Origin: Geodermatophilus saharensis
GTDB lineage: Bacteria > Actinomycetota > Actinomycetes > Mycobacteriales > Geodermatophilaceae
DNA length: 64,000 bases
Assembly: GCF_900188205.1 (NCBI RefSeq)
Contig: NZ_FZOH01000001.1
Span: forward strand, 406,359 to 470,358
Reading direction: 5' to 3'
The position numbers were made by a program, and so were the translations under genes. Each line of letters starts with the position of its first letter. Position 1 is the stretch's first letter. Below the pieces are notes generated by a model. It did no database searches, was not told the DNA's origin, and saw only the letters and a program-made list of their open reading frames with translations. Of the stretch, positions 1-7,619 are shown piece by piece.

Positions 1-829
1 CGAGGTACTCGACGGTGCCGGCGCCGTGGTAGCCGGCCTCCCGGCAGATCGCCTTGGCCGAGGAGTGGATGCGGGCGCGCTGCTCGTCGGTGAGGAACGG
101 CGCGGGGGCCTCCTCCACCAGCTTCTGGTTGCGGCGCTGCAGCGAGCAGTCACGGGTGCCGACCACGACGACGTTCCCGTGGGTGTCGGCCAGCACCTGC
201 GCCTCGACGTGCCGCGGCTTGTCGAGGAACCGCTCGACGAAGCACTCGCCGCGCCCGAAGGCCGACACTGCCTCGCGGACGGCGGAGTCGAACAGGTGCG
301 GGATCTCGTCGAGGGTGCGGGCCACCTTGAGCCCGCGCCCGCCGCCGCCGAACGCCGCCTTGATGGCGACCGGCAGCCCGTGCTCCTCGGCGAAGACCAC
401 GACCTCGTCGGCGTCCTGGACCGGGTCGGTGGTGCCCGGTACGAGGGGCGCACCCACCTTGGTCGCGATGTGGCGGGCCTGCACCTTGTCGCCGAGGGCG
501 GTGATCGCCTCGGGGGAGGGGCCGATCCAGGTCAGCCCGGCGTCGATGACGGCCTGCGCGAAGTCGGCGTTCTCCGACAGGAACCCGTAGCCCGGGTGCA
601 CCGCGTCGGCGCCGGACCTCCTGGCGACGTCGATGATCTTGCCGATGACGAGGTACGAGTCGCCCGGCGTGGTGCCGCCCAGGGCGAAGGCCTCGTCGGC
701 GGCGCGCACGTGCAGGGCGTCCCGGTCGGTGTCGGCGTACACCGCGACGCTGGTCAGCCCGGCGTCCCGGCAGGCGCGGGCCACGCGGACGGCGATCTCG
801 CCGCGGTTGGCGATCAGGACCTTCTGCAC
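1..829 (-). CDS. accA3: Acyl-CoA carboxylase alpha subunit, biotin carboxylase part (partial, runs off window)
   Basis: Biotin carboxylase half of an acetyl/propionyl-CoA carboxylase. It carboxylates the biotin of its own carrier domain using ATP and bicarbonate. The 276 codons visible begin [18 protein letters not shown], the standard N-terminus, followed by the [10 protein letters not shown] segment, the glycine-rich ATP-grasp loop [10 protein letters not shown] and [11 protein letters not shown]. The remainder of the ATP-grasp fold and the BCCP domain lie outside the window. The GTG at 827-829 is preceded by a GGGAGA ribosome site. The same strand carries maf, accE and accD5, which matches the mycobacterial accA3-maf-accE5-accD5 order, so this is probably the alpha chain partnering AccD5. 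Confidence 0.93.
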   Translation of the reverse strand, partial: MQKVLIANRGEIAVRVARACRDAGLTSVAVYADTDRDALHVRAADEAFALGGTTPGDSYLVIGKIIDVARRSGADAVHPGYGFLSENADFAQAVIDAGLTWIGPSPEAITALGDKVQARHIATKVGAPLVPGTTDPVQDADEVVVFAEEHGLPVAIKAAFGGGGRGLKVARTLDEIPHLFDSAVREAVSAFGRGECFVERFLDKPRHVEAQVLADTHGNVVVVGTRDCSLQRRNQKLVEEAPAPFLTDEQRARIHSSAKAICREAGYHGAGTVEYL

Positions 830-906
830 CGGGCTCTCCCTCGTTGGTGGACCGGTCGGGACTGTAGTCAGGACGCCCGGGGCCGCTCCCGGGCGGGAGG
901 AGCGGC

Positions 907-1509
907 TCAGCGCCGCCAGAGGGCGGTGATGGTCAGCCCCCGGCGGGAGAGCTGCTCGCGCAGCGCGGCCAGCGACAGCCCGACCACCGACGCCGGGTCG
1001 CCCTCCACGCGCCGCACGAACGGCGCGCCCAGCCCGTCGAGGGTGAAGGCGCCGGCGACCGCGAGCGGCTCGCCGGAGTCGAGGTAGGCGTCGATCTCCT
1101 CGGCGGTGGGGGAGGCGAAGTGCACGACGGTGGAGGTGACGACGACGTCGCGGCCCTCCACGCGGCCGCTCCGCACGTCGAGCAGCGCCTGCCCGGTGTG
1201 CAGCACGCCGGAGCGCCCGGCCATGCGCCGCCACCGGTCGCGGGCCTCGTGCGCGTCGGCGGGCTTGCCCATGGCCTCGCCGCGGAACTCCAGCAGGGAG
1301 TCGGCGCCGATGACCAGCGCGTCCTCGACCCGGCCGGCGACCACGGCGGCCTTGGCCGCGGCCAGCAGCGCCACCTGCTCGCCGACGCGCGGGGCGGTGA
1401 TCGTGGACTCGTCCAGGTCGCTGACCACCACCTCGGGCGCGAGCCCCGCCTGGCGCAGCAGCCCCAGCCGGGCCGGCGAGGCGGAGGCCAGCACCAGCCT
1501 GCGGCTCAT
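907..1509 (-). CDS. maf: Maf-family nucleoside triphosphate pyrophosphatase
   Basis: House-cleaning pyrophosphatase that hydrolyses non-canonical or modified NTPs; Maf has also been linked to septum control. The protein is 200 residues, normal for the family. It opens with [14 protein letters not shown], matching the SASPRR substrate loop, and carries GADSLL and GKP at the position of the GADT...GKP catalytic block. The ATG at 1507-1509 overlaps the accE stop codon (ATGA), so it is translationally coupled to the carboxylase epsilon subunit. A longer frame reaches 1587 but would duplicate accE sequence, so I rejected it. The neighbourhood is as in M. tuberculosis Rv3282. Confidence 0.93.
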   Translation of the reverse strand: MSRRLVLASASPARLGLLRQAGLAPEVVVSDLDESTITAPRVGEQVALLAAAKAAVVAGRVEDALVIGADSLLEFRGEAMGKPADAHEARDRWRRMAGRSGVLHTGQALLDVRSGRVEGRDVVVTSTVVHFASPTAEEIDAYLDSGEPLAVAGAFTLDGLGAPFVRRVEGDPASVVGLSLAALREQLSRRGLTITALWRR

Positions 1510-1718
1510 CCCGGCCGTCCCGCGGCGCGCCAGCCACCGGGGCCGGGCCGCAGGACCGGCCGGTGCAGGCCGGCGGGGGAGGCCCACGCCCCGACCGGGA
1601 CCGGCCGCCGGCGCGGCGGCTCCCGCCGGGACAGCGCGGCGACGACGACGGTCAGCGCGGCGAGCTCCTCGTCGGTCGGCTCGCCCCGGACGACGCGCAA
1701 CAACGGCTGCTCGCTCAC
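1506..1718 (-). CDS. accE: Acyl-CoA carboxylase epsilon subunit
   Basis: Small 70-residue protein, [20 protein letters not shown] onward, followed by a basic proline-rich stretch and an aromatic tail (GAWASPAG...LRPGPGGW). This is the layout of the actinobacterial AccE/PccE epsilon subunit, which binds the beta subunit and boosts acyl-CoA carboxylase activity. The GTG start at 1716-1718 overlaps the accD5 stop (GTGA), and its own stop overlaps the maf start (ATGA), so the three are translationally coupled. Epsilon sequences diverge quickly, so the call rests on size, the RGxPTxEELAAL motif and position. Confidence 0.88.
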   Translation of the reverse strand: MSEQPLLRVVRGEPTDEELAALTVVVAALSRREPPRRRPVPVGAWASPAGLHRPVLRPGPGGWRAAGRPG

Positions 1719-3343
1719 AGCGGGATGTTCCCGTGCTTCTTCGGCGGCAGCGTCTCGCGCTTGTTGGCCAGCAGCCGCAGCGCCTTGGTCACCTGCACCC
1801 GGGTGTGCGACGGCAGGATCACCTGGTCGACGAAGCCGCGGTCGGCCGCGACGTAGGGCGACAGCAGTGCGTCCTCGTACTCGGTGATCAGCTCCGCGCG
1901 GCGGGCGTCGGGGTCGTCGGCGTCGGCGAGCTCGCGCCGGTAGAGGATGTTGACCGCGCCCTGCGCACCCATGACCGCCACCTGCGCCGTCGGCCAGGCC
2001 AGGTTGAGGTCGGCGCCGAGGTGCTTGGAGCCCATGACGTCGTAGGCGCCGCCGTAGGCCTTGCGGGTGATGACCGTGACCTTGGGGACGGTGGCCTCGG
2101 CGTAGGCGTAGATGAGCTTGGCGCCGCGGCGGATGATCCCCTCCCACTCCTGCGACGTCCCGGGGAGGAAGCCCGGGACGTCGACGAAGGTGAGCACCGG
2201 GACGTTGAACGCGTCGCAGGTGCGCACGAACCGCGCGGCCTTCTCGCTGGCGTCGATGTCCAGCGTGCCGGCGAACTGGGTGGGCTGGTTGGCCACCACG
2301 CCGACCGGTCGCCCCTCGACCCGGCCGAAGCCGACCAGGATGTTGGGCGCGAACAGCGCCTGCACCTCGAGGAACTCGCCGTCGTCGAGGACGTGCTCGA
2401 TGACGGTGTGCATGTCGTAGGGCGTGTTCGGCGAGTCGGGGACGAACGTGTCGAGCTCGAGGTCGGCGTCGGTCACCGCGTCGGGCAGCGTGACGTCGAC
2501 CGGGGCGACGTCGACGGCCGGCAGCGGGTCGAGGTTGTTGCTCGGCAGGTAGGACAGCAGCGCCTTGACGTAGTCGAGGGCGTCGGCCTCGTCCTCGGCC
2601 AGGTAGTGCGCCACCCCGGACTTGGTGTTGTGGGTGCGGGCGCCGCCGAGCTCCTCGAGCGTGACGTCCTCGCCGGTCACCGTCTTCACGACGTCGGGGC
2701 CGGTGATGAACATCTGGCTGGTCTGGTCGACCATCACGACGAAGTCGGTGAGCGCCGGGGAGTAGACGTGCCCGCCGGCCGCGGCGCCCATCACCAGGGA
2801 GATCTGCGGGACGACGCCGGAGGCGTGCACGTTGCGCCGGAAGATCTCGCCGTAGAGGCCGAGGGAGACCACGCCCTCCTGGATGCGCGCGCCGCCGCCC
2901 TCGTTGATGCCGATGACCGGGCAGCCGTTGCGGACGGCCAGGTCGAGGACCTTGACGATCTTCTCGCCGTAGACCTCGCCGAGGCTGCCGCCGAAGACGG
3001 TCACGTCCTGCGAGAAGACGCAGACCGGCCGGCCGTCGACCGTGCCGAACCCGGTGACGACGCCGTCGCCGAAGGGCCGCTTGGCGTCCATGCCGAAGGC
3101 GCTGGAGCGGTGCCGGGCGAACTCGTCGAGCTCGGTGAACGACCCCGGGTCCAGCAGCGCCTCGATGCGCTCGCGGGCGGTCATCTTCCCGGCCGCGTGC
3201 TGCTTCTCCACGGCGCGCTGCGAGCCCGCGTGGGTGGCCTCCTCGACCCGCCGCCCGAAGTCGGCCAGCTTCCCGGCGGTCGTGTGGACGTCGACGCCGC
3301 CGGGGACGGACTCCCCGGCGCTCTCCAGCTCAGCCGCAGTCAC
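1715..3343 (-). CDS. accD5: Acyl-CoA (propionyl/acetyl) carboxylase beta subunit, carboxyltransferase
   Basis: Carboxyltransferase chain that moves the carboxyl group from biotin to propionyl- or acetyl-CoA, giving methylmalonyl- or malonyl-CoA. It has 542 residues, normal for AccD/PccB. Visible motifs are [20 protein letters not shown] near the N-terminus, the oxyanion-forming glycine runs [10 protein letters not shown] and [16 protein letters not shown] in the N-lobe, and [20 protein letters not shown] with [12 protein letters not shown] in the C-lobe. The C-terminus KKHGNIPL is typical. The frame is open to 3922, but that extension runs through the divergent birA gene. GTG 3343, eight bases after a TACGCT -10, is the sensible start. 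The promoter is shared with birA. Confidence 0.95.
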   Translation of the reverse strand: MTAAELESAGESVPGGVDVHTTAGKLADFGRRVEEATHAGSQRAVEKQHAAGKMTARERIEALLDPGSFTELDEFARHRSSAFGMDAKRPFGDGVVTGFGTVDGRPVCVFSQDVTVFGGSLGEVYGEKIVKVLDLAVRNGCPVIGINEGGGARIQEGVVSLGLYGEIFRRNVHASGVVPQISLVMGAAAGGHVYSPALTDFVVMVDQTSQMFITGPDVVKTVTGEDVTLEELGGARTHNTKSGVAHYLAEDEADALDYVKALLSYLPSNNLDPLPAVDVAPVDVTLPDAVTDADLELDTFVPDSPNTPYDMHTVIEHVLDDGEFLEVQALFAPNILVGFGRVEGRPVGVVANQPTQFAGTLDIDASEKAARFVRTCDAFNVPVLTFVDVPGFLPGTSQEWEGIIRRGAKLIYAYAEATVPKVTVITRKAYGGAYDVMGSKHLGADLNLAWPTAQVAVMGAQGAVNILYRRELADADDPDARRAELITEYEDALLSPYVAADRGFVDQVILPSHTRVQVTKALRLLANKRETLPPKKHGNIPL

Positions 3344-3350
3344 GGGGCCG

Positions 3351-3357
3351 TAGCGTA
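3351..3357. promoter_or_regulatory. Bidirectional -10 element for birA and accD5
   Basis: The seven bases TAGCGTA read as TAGCGT on the plus strand (3351-3356) and TACGCT on the minus strand (3357-3352); both fit TAnnnT. The birA GTG lies 6 bases downstream on one side and the accD5 GTG 8 bases downstream on the other, so both transcripts would be leaderless or nearly so. The only space between the two genes is 19 bases. The overlap implies that one polymerase at a time can serve the pair. Function is inferred from pattern. Confidence 0.6.
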
Positions 3358-3362
3358 GGGGA

Positions 3363-4202
3363 GTGCCCGACGCGCCCTCTGCCCGCTGGTCGGAGCTGGA
3401 CCGCCCGCCACTGGACCCGGTGGCGCTGCAGGCCGCCCTCGTCCGCGACAGCCGGCTGTGGCGCTCGCTGGAGGTGGCCGAGGAGGTCGGCTCGACCAAC
3501 GCCGTCCTCGCCGCGCGCGCGACCGACGACGCACCCGAGGGCGCCGTCCTCGTCGCCGAGCACCAGTCCGCCGGCCGCGGCCGGCTCGACCGCACCTGGG
3601 TGTCCCCGCCGCGCGCCGGGATGACCGTCTCGGTGCTGCTGCGCCCCGACGTCCCGGCCGCCCGCCGCGCCTGGCTGCCGTTGCTCACCGGCGTCGCCCT
3701 GGCCGAGGCCGTCGGCGAGGTCTCCGGTGTCCGCACGTCGCTGAAGTGGCCCAACGACCTGCTCGCCGCCGACGGCCTCAAGCTCGCCGGCATCCTCGCC
3801 GAGGCCACCGGCGACGCCGTCGTCGTGGGGACCGGGCTCAACGTCACCACCCGCCGCGAGGAGCTGCCGCCCACCGGCACGTCGCTGGCGGTCGTCCTCG
3901 GCGCACCGGTCGACCGCGGCACGCTGCTGCTGGCCTACCTGCGCGGGCTGGAACGGCGCTACCTCGCCTGGACCGCCGCCCTCGGCGACCCCGTCGCCAG
4001 CGGCCTGGCCGGCGACTACCTCGCCTGGTCCTCCACGGTCGGCGCCGACGTCACCGTCACGCTGCCCGACGGGGCGGACCTGGCCGGTACCGCCACCGCC
4101 GTCGACTGGGACGGCCGGCTGGTGCTGCAGACCGCCGCCGGCACCGTGGAGCTGGCCAGCGGCGACGTGCAGCACGTGCGGACACGCCCGCCGGGAGCCT
4201 GA
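3363..4202 (+). CDS. birA: Biotin--[acetyl-CoA-carboxylase] ligase
   Basis: Attaches biotin to the carrier lysine of acyl-CoA carboxylase via biotinyl-AMP. The protein is 279 residues and monofunctional, with no N-terminal winged-helix repressor domain. The biotin/ATP loop reads [11 protein letters not shown] (near residue 70), followed by KWPNDLL and KLAGILAE in the catalytic core and a small C-terminal SH3-like domain. The GTG at 3363 sits 6 bases after a TAGCGT -10 with no ribosome site, so the message is probably leaderless. It is divergent from accD5, whose complex is its substrate, a sensible functional pairing. Order matches Rv3279c. Confidence 0.95.
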   Translation: MPDAPSARWSELDRPPLDPVALQAALVRDSRLWRSLEVAEEVGSTNAVLAARATDDAPEGAVLVAEHQSAGRGRLDRTWVSPPRAGMTVSVLLRPDVPAARRAWLPLLTGVALAEAVGEVSGVRTSLKWPNDLLAADGLKLAGILAEATGDAVVVGTGLNVTTRREELPPTGTSLAVVLGAPVDRGTLLLAYLRGLERRYLAWTAALGDPVASGLAGDYLAWSSTVGADVTVTLPDGADLAGTATAVDWDGRLVLQTAAGTVELASGDVQHVRTRPPGA

Positions 4203-4233
4203 CGCCCCGCCTCCGCTCGGTCATCCTGGCGGC

Positions 4234-4881
4234 GTGCCCTACCCCGACAAGCTGCTCGCCGACGACGAGGAGGTCGTCGCCCACCTGCACCCGCACTGGA
4301 CGACGCTGTTCTGGCCGGTCGTCCGCTTCCTGCTGGTCGTCGGCGCCGCCTCCTACCTCGCCGCGCTGGTCCCCGCGGGCCGGCAGCAGGGCGTGCTGCG
4401 GATGGTGCTGCTCGCCGTCGCGCTGGTCGTGCTCGCCGTCGCCGTCGTCCGGCCGGTGCTGCGCTGGCGCACCACCCACGTCGTGCTGACCACCCACCGG
4501 GTGCTGGTCCGGGAGGGCGTGCTGACCCGGCGCGGCCGCGACGTCGCGCTCTCCCGGGTCACCGACGTCTCCTGCCGCCGGACGCTGTGGGAGCGGGTCG
4601 TGCGCTCGGGCACGGTCACCGTGGAGTCCGCCGGCGACGGGCCGCCGCTGGTGCTGCGCCGGCTGCCCGACAGCGACGGGGTGCAGGCGCTGCTCGCCCA
4701 GCTCGTCGACGACGCGGACCCGTTCGGCGCGGTCGCGTCCGAGCAGCACGCACCCGACGGGGGCGGGGACCCGTGGGGCGACGTCCCGTCCGACGACGGC
4801 GGCGCGGACGCGAGCCGGGCGGGCGGCCGGTCCCGGCGGTCGTCGCGGCGGGCCGCCCGGTACGACGTCTCGCGGTACTGA
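4234..4881 (+). CDS. PH-domain (bPH2/YdbS-like) membrane protein
   Basis: The 215-residue protein has a cytoplasmic N-terminus (PYPDKLLADDEEVVAHLHPHW), two adjacent hydrophobic helices at about 28-48 and 57-76, then a bacterial PH/DUF304 domain (THVVLTTHRVLVREGVLTRRGRDVALSRVTDV). It ends in a 60-residue acidic then Arg/Ser-rich low-complexity tail ([12 protein letters not shown]). The corresponding mycobacterial neighbour Rv3278c is of the same type. The molecular role is unknown; bPH2 proteins are small membrane-associated proteins. It lies 31 bases after birA and is probably co-transcribed. The GTG start is supported by the family's N-terminal motif. Confidence 0.85.
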   Translation: MPYPDKLLADDEEVVAHLHPHWTTLFWPVVRFLLVVGAASYLAALVPAGRQQGVLRMVLLAVALVVLAVAVVRPVLRWRTTHVVLTTHRVLVREGVLTRRGRDVALSRVTDVSCRRTLWERVVRSGTVTVESAGDGPPLVLRRLPDSDGVQALLAQLVDDADPFGAVASEQHAPDGGGDPWGDVPSDDGGADASRAGGRSRRSSRRAARYDVSRY

Positions 4882-4960
4882 CCCGTCTGCTTGTCGACAC
4901 CTGCCGGACCGGCGCCGGTTCTTCGTCGTGTCGTCGACTCAACGTGACTGCCTCCTCCAC

Positions 4961-4966
4961 CTACCG
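4961..4966 (+). promoter_or_regulatory. Putative -10 element of the acyltransferase gene
   Basis: TACCGT lies 56 bases before the acyltransferase ATG in the 141-base gap after the PH-protein gene. The start codon itself has a GGGGGAG ribosome site about 7 bases upstream, so this gene would have a leader, unlike many of its neighbours. No convincing -35 was seen. Confidence 0.35.
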
Positions 4967-5022
4967 TGATCGGGCCGTGACATCGGACCGGTCCCTCCCA
5001 GGGACAGGACGGGGGAGCTCCC

Positions 5023-6390
5023 ATGCACTCGACGCAGCGACCGACCCGGCGTGCGGAGATCCGCGCGCTCACCGGTCTGCGGCTCGTGGCCGCCCTCTGG
5101 GTCGTCGCCTACCACCTGGGCACGGGACTGCAGTCCTCGGTCGGTCCGGCCGTCGAGCCGCTGATGCCGGTCGTGCGGGCCGGCTGGCTGGGCGTGGACC
5201 TGTTCTTCGTGCTCAGCGGTTTCGTCATGGCGCTGACCTACCTCGACACGATGGGGCCGCGCTTCGGCTGGCGGCGGTCGGGGGTCTTCCTCTGGGCGCG
5301 CCTGGCCCGGGTGTGGCCGCTGTGGGTGCTGCTGACCCTGCTGTTCAGCGGGTGGCTGCTGATCAGCGACCGCGGCCTGGCCGGCCCGCCCGGACACCAG
5401 CGGGTGGTCGAGCCGCTGGCGCTGCTCGAGCAGCTGTTCATGGTGCAGATGTGGCACCGCGACGAGGTCTGGGGCTCCACCTTCGTGCTCGCCGGCTGGT
5501 CGCTGTCGGTGGAGATGCTCGCCTACGTCTGCTTCCCGCTCCTGGTGCTGGTGCTCTGGCGGCTGCGGCGGCTGCCCGTGACGCTGCTGGCCGCGGGCTC
5601 GGTCGCGGCCATGGTCCCGCTCGCGTACCTCGCCTACCGGACCGGCGCCGAGCCCGAGGCGCTGCCGTGGACGCTGCGGATCGCCGGTGCCTTCGTCAGC
5701 GGGGGTCTGGTGTGCCTGGCCGTGCGCCGGCTGGAGGGCTCGTCGGCCGCGCTGCGCTGGAGCCCGCTGGTCGCCGCCCTCGCCGTCGCCCACGTCGTGT
5801 TCGTGTGCCTGTGGGCCGCCACCCGTGCCCAGCACCAGCCCGGGCACTACGCCGGCGTCGCCACGATGCTGTTCCCCGTCCTCGTCGGCGCGCTGGCGCT
5901 GGCCCCGCGCGGGCTGGCCACCCTGCTGTCCGGCGACACCGCGGTGCTCGGCGGGCGCATCTCCTTCGCCCTCTACCTCGTGCACGGCTGCGTCTTCGAG
6001 ATCGCCGACGACGTCGCCCACTGGGTCCGGCCGCTCAACCCCGGCACGCCGCTGTGGGCGCTGGTGCAGCCCGGCCTCGTGCTCGCCTCGCTGCTGCTGG
6101 CCTGGGTGCTGTTCCGGTTCGTCGAGGAGCCGGCCCGCGGCTGGATGCGCCGGATCGGACCCTCCTCCGGTGCCCGCCGCGGCGACCGGCCGGTCGCCGC
6201 GGCGGGCACCGGAGGAGGCACCGTGGCCCTGCCGCTGCAGCGCCCCGTGGCCCGGCCGGTGGCGGCACCGCCGCACCCGCACCGGCGTCCGGCGACCGCG
6301 CCGCGGGCGGCCGCCGTCCGCGCCGCGGCGGTCGCCGCCCGCGACCTGCGCCCGCCGCTGGCCGACCGCCGGTCGGCCGTGGGCGGCTGA
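5023..6390 (+). CDS. Membrane acyltransferase (OafA/YrhL type, acyltransferase_3)
   Basis: Integral membrane O-acyltransferase that acetylates or acylates an extracytoplasmic glycan or lipid; the substrate cannot be read from sequence. The N-terminus has the family signature EIRALTGLRLVAALWVVAYH (catalytic-type His in VAYHLG) and GVDLFFVLSGFVMALTYL. About ten hydrophobic helices follow, with SWSLSVEMLAY-like and FRFVEEPARGWMRR motifs, the latter the usual end of the family (near residue 378). The last 75 residues are Ala/Pro/Arg-rich and begin at a 58-bp perfect palindrome (6161-6218) that is translated as part of this tail. The true gene may have ended near the palindrome originally. The ATG has a good GGGGGAG ribosome site. 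Confidence 0.85.
   Translation: MHSTQRPTRRAEIRALTGLRLVAALWVVAYHLGTGLQSSVGPAVEPLMPVVRAGWLGVDLFFVLSGFVMALTYLDTMGPRFGWRRSGVFLWARLARVWPLWVLLTLLFSGWLLISDRGLAGPPGHQRVVEPLALLEQLFMVQMWHRDEVWGSTFVLAGWSLSVEMLAYVCFPLLVLVLWRLRRLPVTLLAAGSVAAMVPLAYLAYRTGAEPEALPWTLRIAGAFVSGGLVCLAVRRLEGSSAALRWSPLVAALAVAHVVFVCLWAATRAQHQPGHYAGVATMLFPVLVGALALAPRGLATLLSGDTAVLGGRISFALYLVHGCVFEIADDVAHWVRPLNPGTPLWALVQPGLVLASLLLAWVLFRFVEEPARGWMRRIGPSSGARRGDRPVAAAGTGGGTVALPLQRPVARPVAAPPHPHRRPATAPRAAAVRAAAVAARDLRPPLADRRSAVGG
6161..6218. repeat. 58-bp perfect loopless palindrome
   Basis: Positions 6161-6189 are the exact reverse complement of 6190-6218. The arms begin CCTCCTCCGGTGCCCGCC and meet at ACCGG|CCGGT with no spacer. The match stops on both sides at a C/C mismatch. 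It lies inside the acyltransferase reading frame, just after the usual family C-terminus. It could form a 29-bp RNA hairpin or a DNA cruciform. It may be an acquired terminator, an inverted duplication or an assembly artefact. Confidence 0.9.
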
Positions 6391-6456
6391 CCGCCCGCGG
6401 CCGGGTGTGACCGACCGGTCACGGCGAGCCTGGCCGGTTCTGTCGGTCCCCCGACC

Positions 6457-6462
6457 TACCTT
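6457..6462 (+). promoter_or_regulatory. -10 element TACCTT of sbcD (leaderless)
   Basis: TACCTT ends 8 bases before the sbcD ATG at 6471. No ribosome site is present between them, so transcription probably begins at or next to the start codon. Confidence 0.5.
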
Positions 6463-6470
6463 GCGCACCC

Positions 6471-7619
6471 ATGCGGCTGCTGCACACCTCCGACTGGCAC
6501 ATCGGGCGGTCGCTGCACGGCGCCGACCTGCTCGCCGAGCAGGAGGCGGTGCTCTCCGGCCTGGCCCGCGTCGTGGCCGCCGAGGGGGTCGACGCGGTCG
6601 TGGTCGCCGGTGACGTGTACGACCGCGCGGTGCCCTCGGCCGACGCCACCGCGGTGCTCGACCGCGTGCTCACCCGGCTGCGGGCGGCCGGGGCCACGGT
6701 GGTCCTCACCCCGGGCAACCACGACTCCGCGCGCCGGCTGAACTTCGCCGCCGGCCTGCTCGCGGCCTCGGGCGTGCACGTGCGCGCCACCGTGGCCGGC
6801 CTCGACGAGCCGGTGCTGCTCACCGACGCGCACAGCGACGTCGCCGTCTACGGGCTGCCGTACCTGGAGCCGGAGATCGCCCGGCACGAGATGGGGGTGC
6901 GGGACGCGCGCAGCCACGAGGGCGTCCTGCGGGCGGCGATGGACCGGGTGCGCGCCGACCTGTTCCTCCGCCCGGGCACCCGCTCGGTGGTGCTGGCGCA
7001 CGCCTTCGTCGGCGGCGGCGTGGCCAGCGACAGCGAGCGCGACATCTGCGTCGGCGGCGTCGACCTGGTGCCGGCGTCGGTGTTCGACGGCGTCGACTAC
7101 GTGGCGCTGGGCCACCTGCACCGGCCGCAGTCGCTGTCGGAGCGGCTGCGCTACAGCGGCTCGCCGCTGCCCTACTCCTTCGGTGAGGCCGGGCAGGACA
7201 AGCAGGCCTGGCTGGTCGACCTCGACGCCGGCGGGCTGGCCGGCGTCCGGGCGGTCCCGCTGCCGCTGCCCCGGGCGCTGACGGTGCTCACCGGCACCCT
7301 CGAGGAGCTGCTGGCCGACCCGGCGCACGCCGCGGCCGAGGAGGCCTTCGTCTCCGCGCGGCTCACCGACGCCGTCCGCCCGGCCGACCCGATGCGCCGG
7401 CTGCGCACCCGCTTCGCCCACTGCGTGCACCTGGAGTGGTCCGGCGGCGGGCCCACCGACGGGCGCAGCTACCAGGAGCGGCTGCGCGGCCGCGGCGACC
7501 TCGACGTCGCCGGGGAGTTCGTCGGCCACGTCCGCGGCGGGGTGGGCGCCACCGCCGCCGAGCGCGCCCTGCTGGCCCGCGCGCTGGGCGCCGCGGCCCG
7601 CGAGGAGCTCGCCCGGTGA
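6471..7619 (+). CDS. sbcD: Nuclease SbcCD subunit D (Mre11-like)
   Basis: Calcineurin-fold nuclease subunit that, with SbcC, cuts hairpins and blocked DNA ends. The 382 residues begin RLLHTSDWHIGRSLHGADL (metal ligands Asp and His), then VVAGDVYDR, TPGNHDSARRLNF, VLAHAFV and YVALGHLHRPQ, the five phosphoesterase motifs in order. The C-terminal cap domain follows. The gene is leaderless by position of its -10, and its stop overlaps the sbcC start (GTGA), the usual coupling for this pair. Nothing appears truncated. Confidence 0.96.
   Translation: MRLLHTSDWHIGRSLHGADLLAEQEAVLSGLARVVAAEGVDAVVVAGDVYDRAVPSADATAVLDRVLTRLRAAGATVVLTPGNHDSARRLNFAAGLLAASGVHVRATVAGLDEPVLLTDAHSDVAVYGLPYLEPEIARHEMGVRDARSHEGVLRAAMDRVRADLFLRPGTRSVVLAHAFVGGGVASDSERDICVGGVDLVPASVFDGVDYVALGHLHRPQSLSERLRYSGSPLPYSFGEAGQDKQAWLVDLDAGGLAGVRAVPLPLPRALTVLTGTLEELLADPAHAAAEEAFVSARLTDAVRPADPMRRLRTRFAHCVHLEWSGGGPTDGRSYQERLRGRGDLDVAGEFVGHVRGGVGATAAERALLARALGAAAREELAR

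Noticed and set aside
26-1087. Plus-strand frames opposite accA3 and maf
   Set aside because: The minus-strand reading gives textbook biotin carboxylase and Maf sequences; the plus frames are shadows.
1715-3922. Long 5' extension of accD5 to 3922
   Set aside because: It would run antisense through most of birA. The GTG at 3343 with a -10 eight bases upstream fits better.
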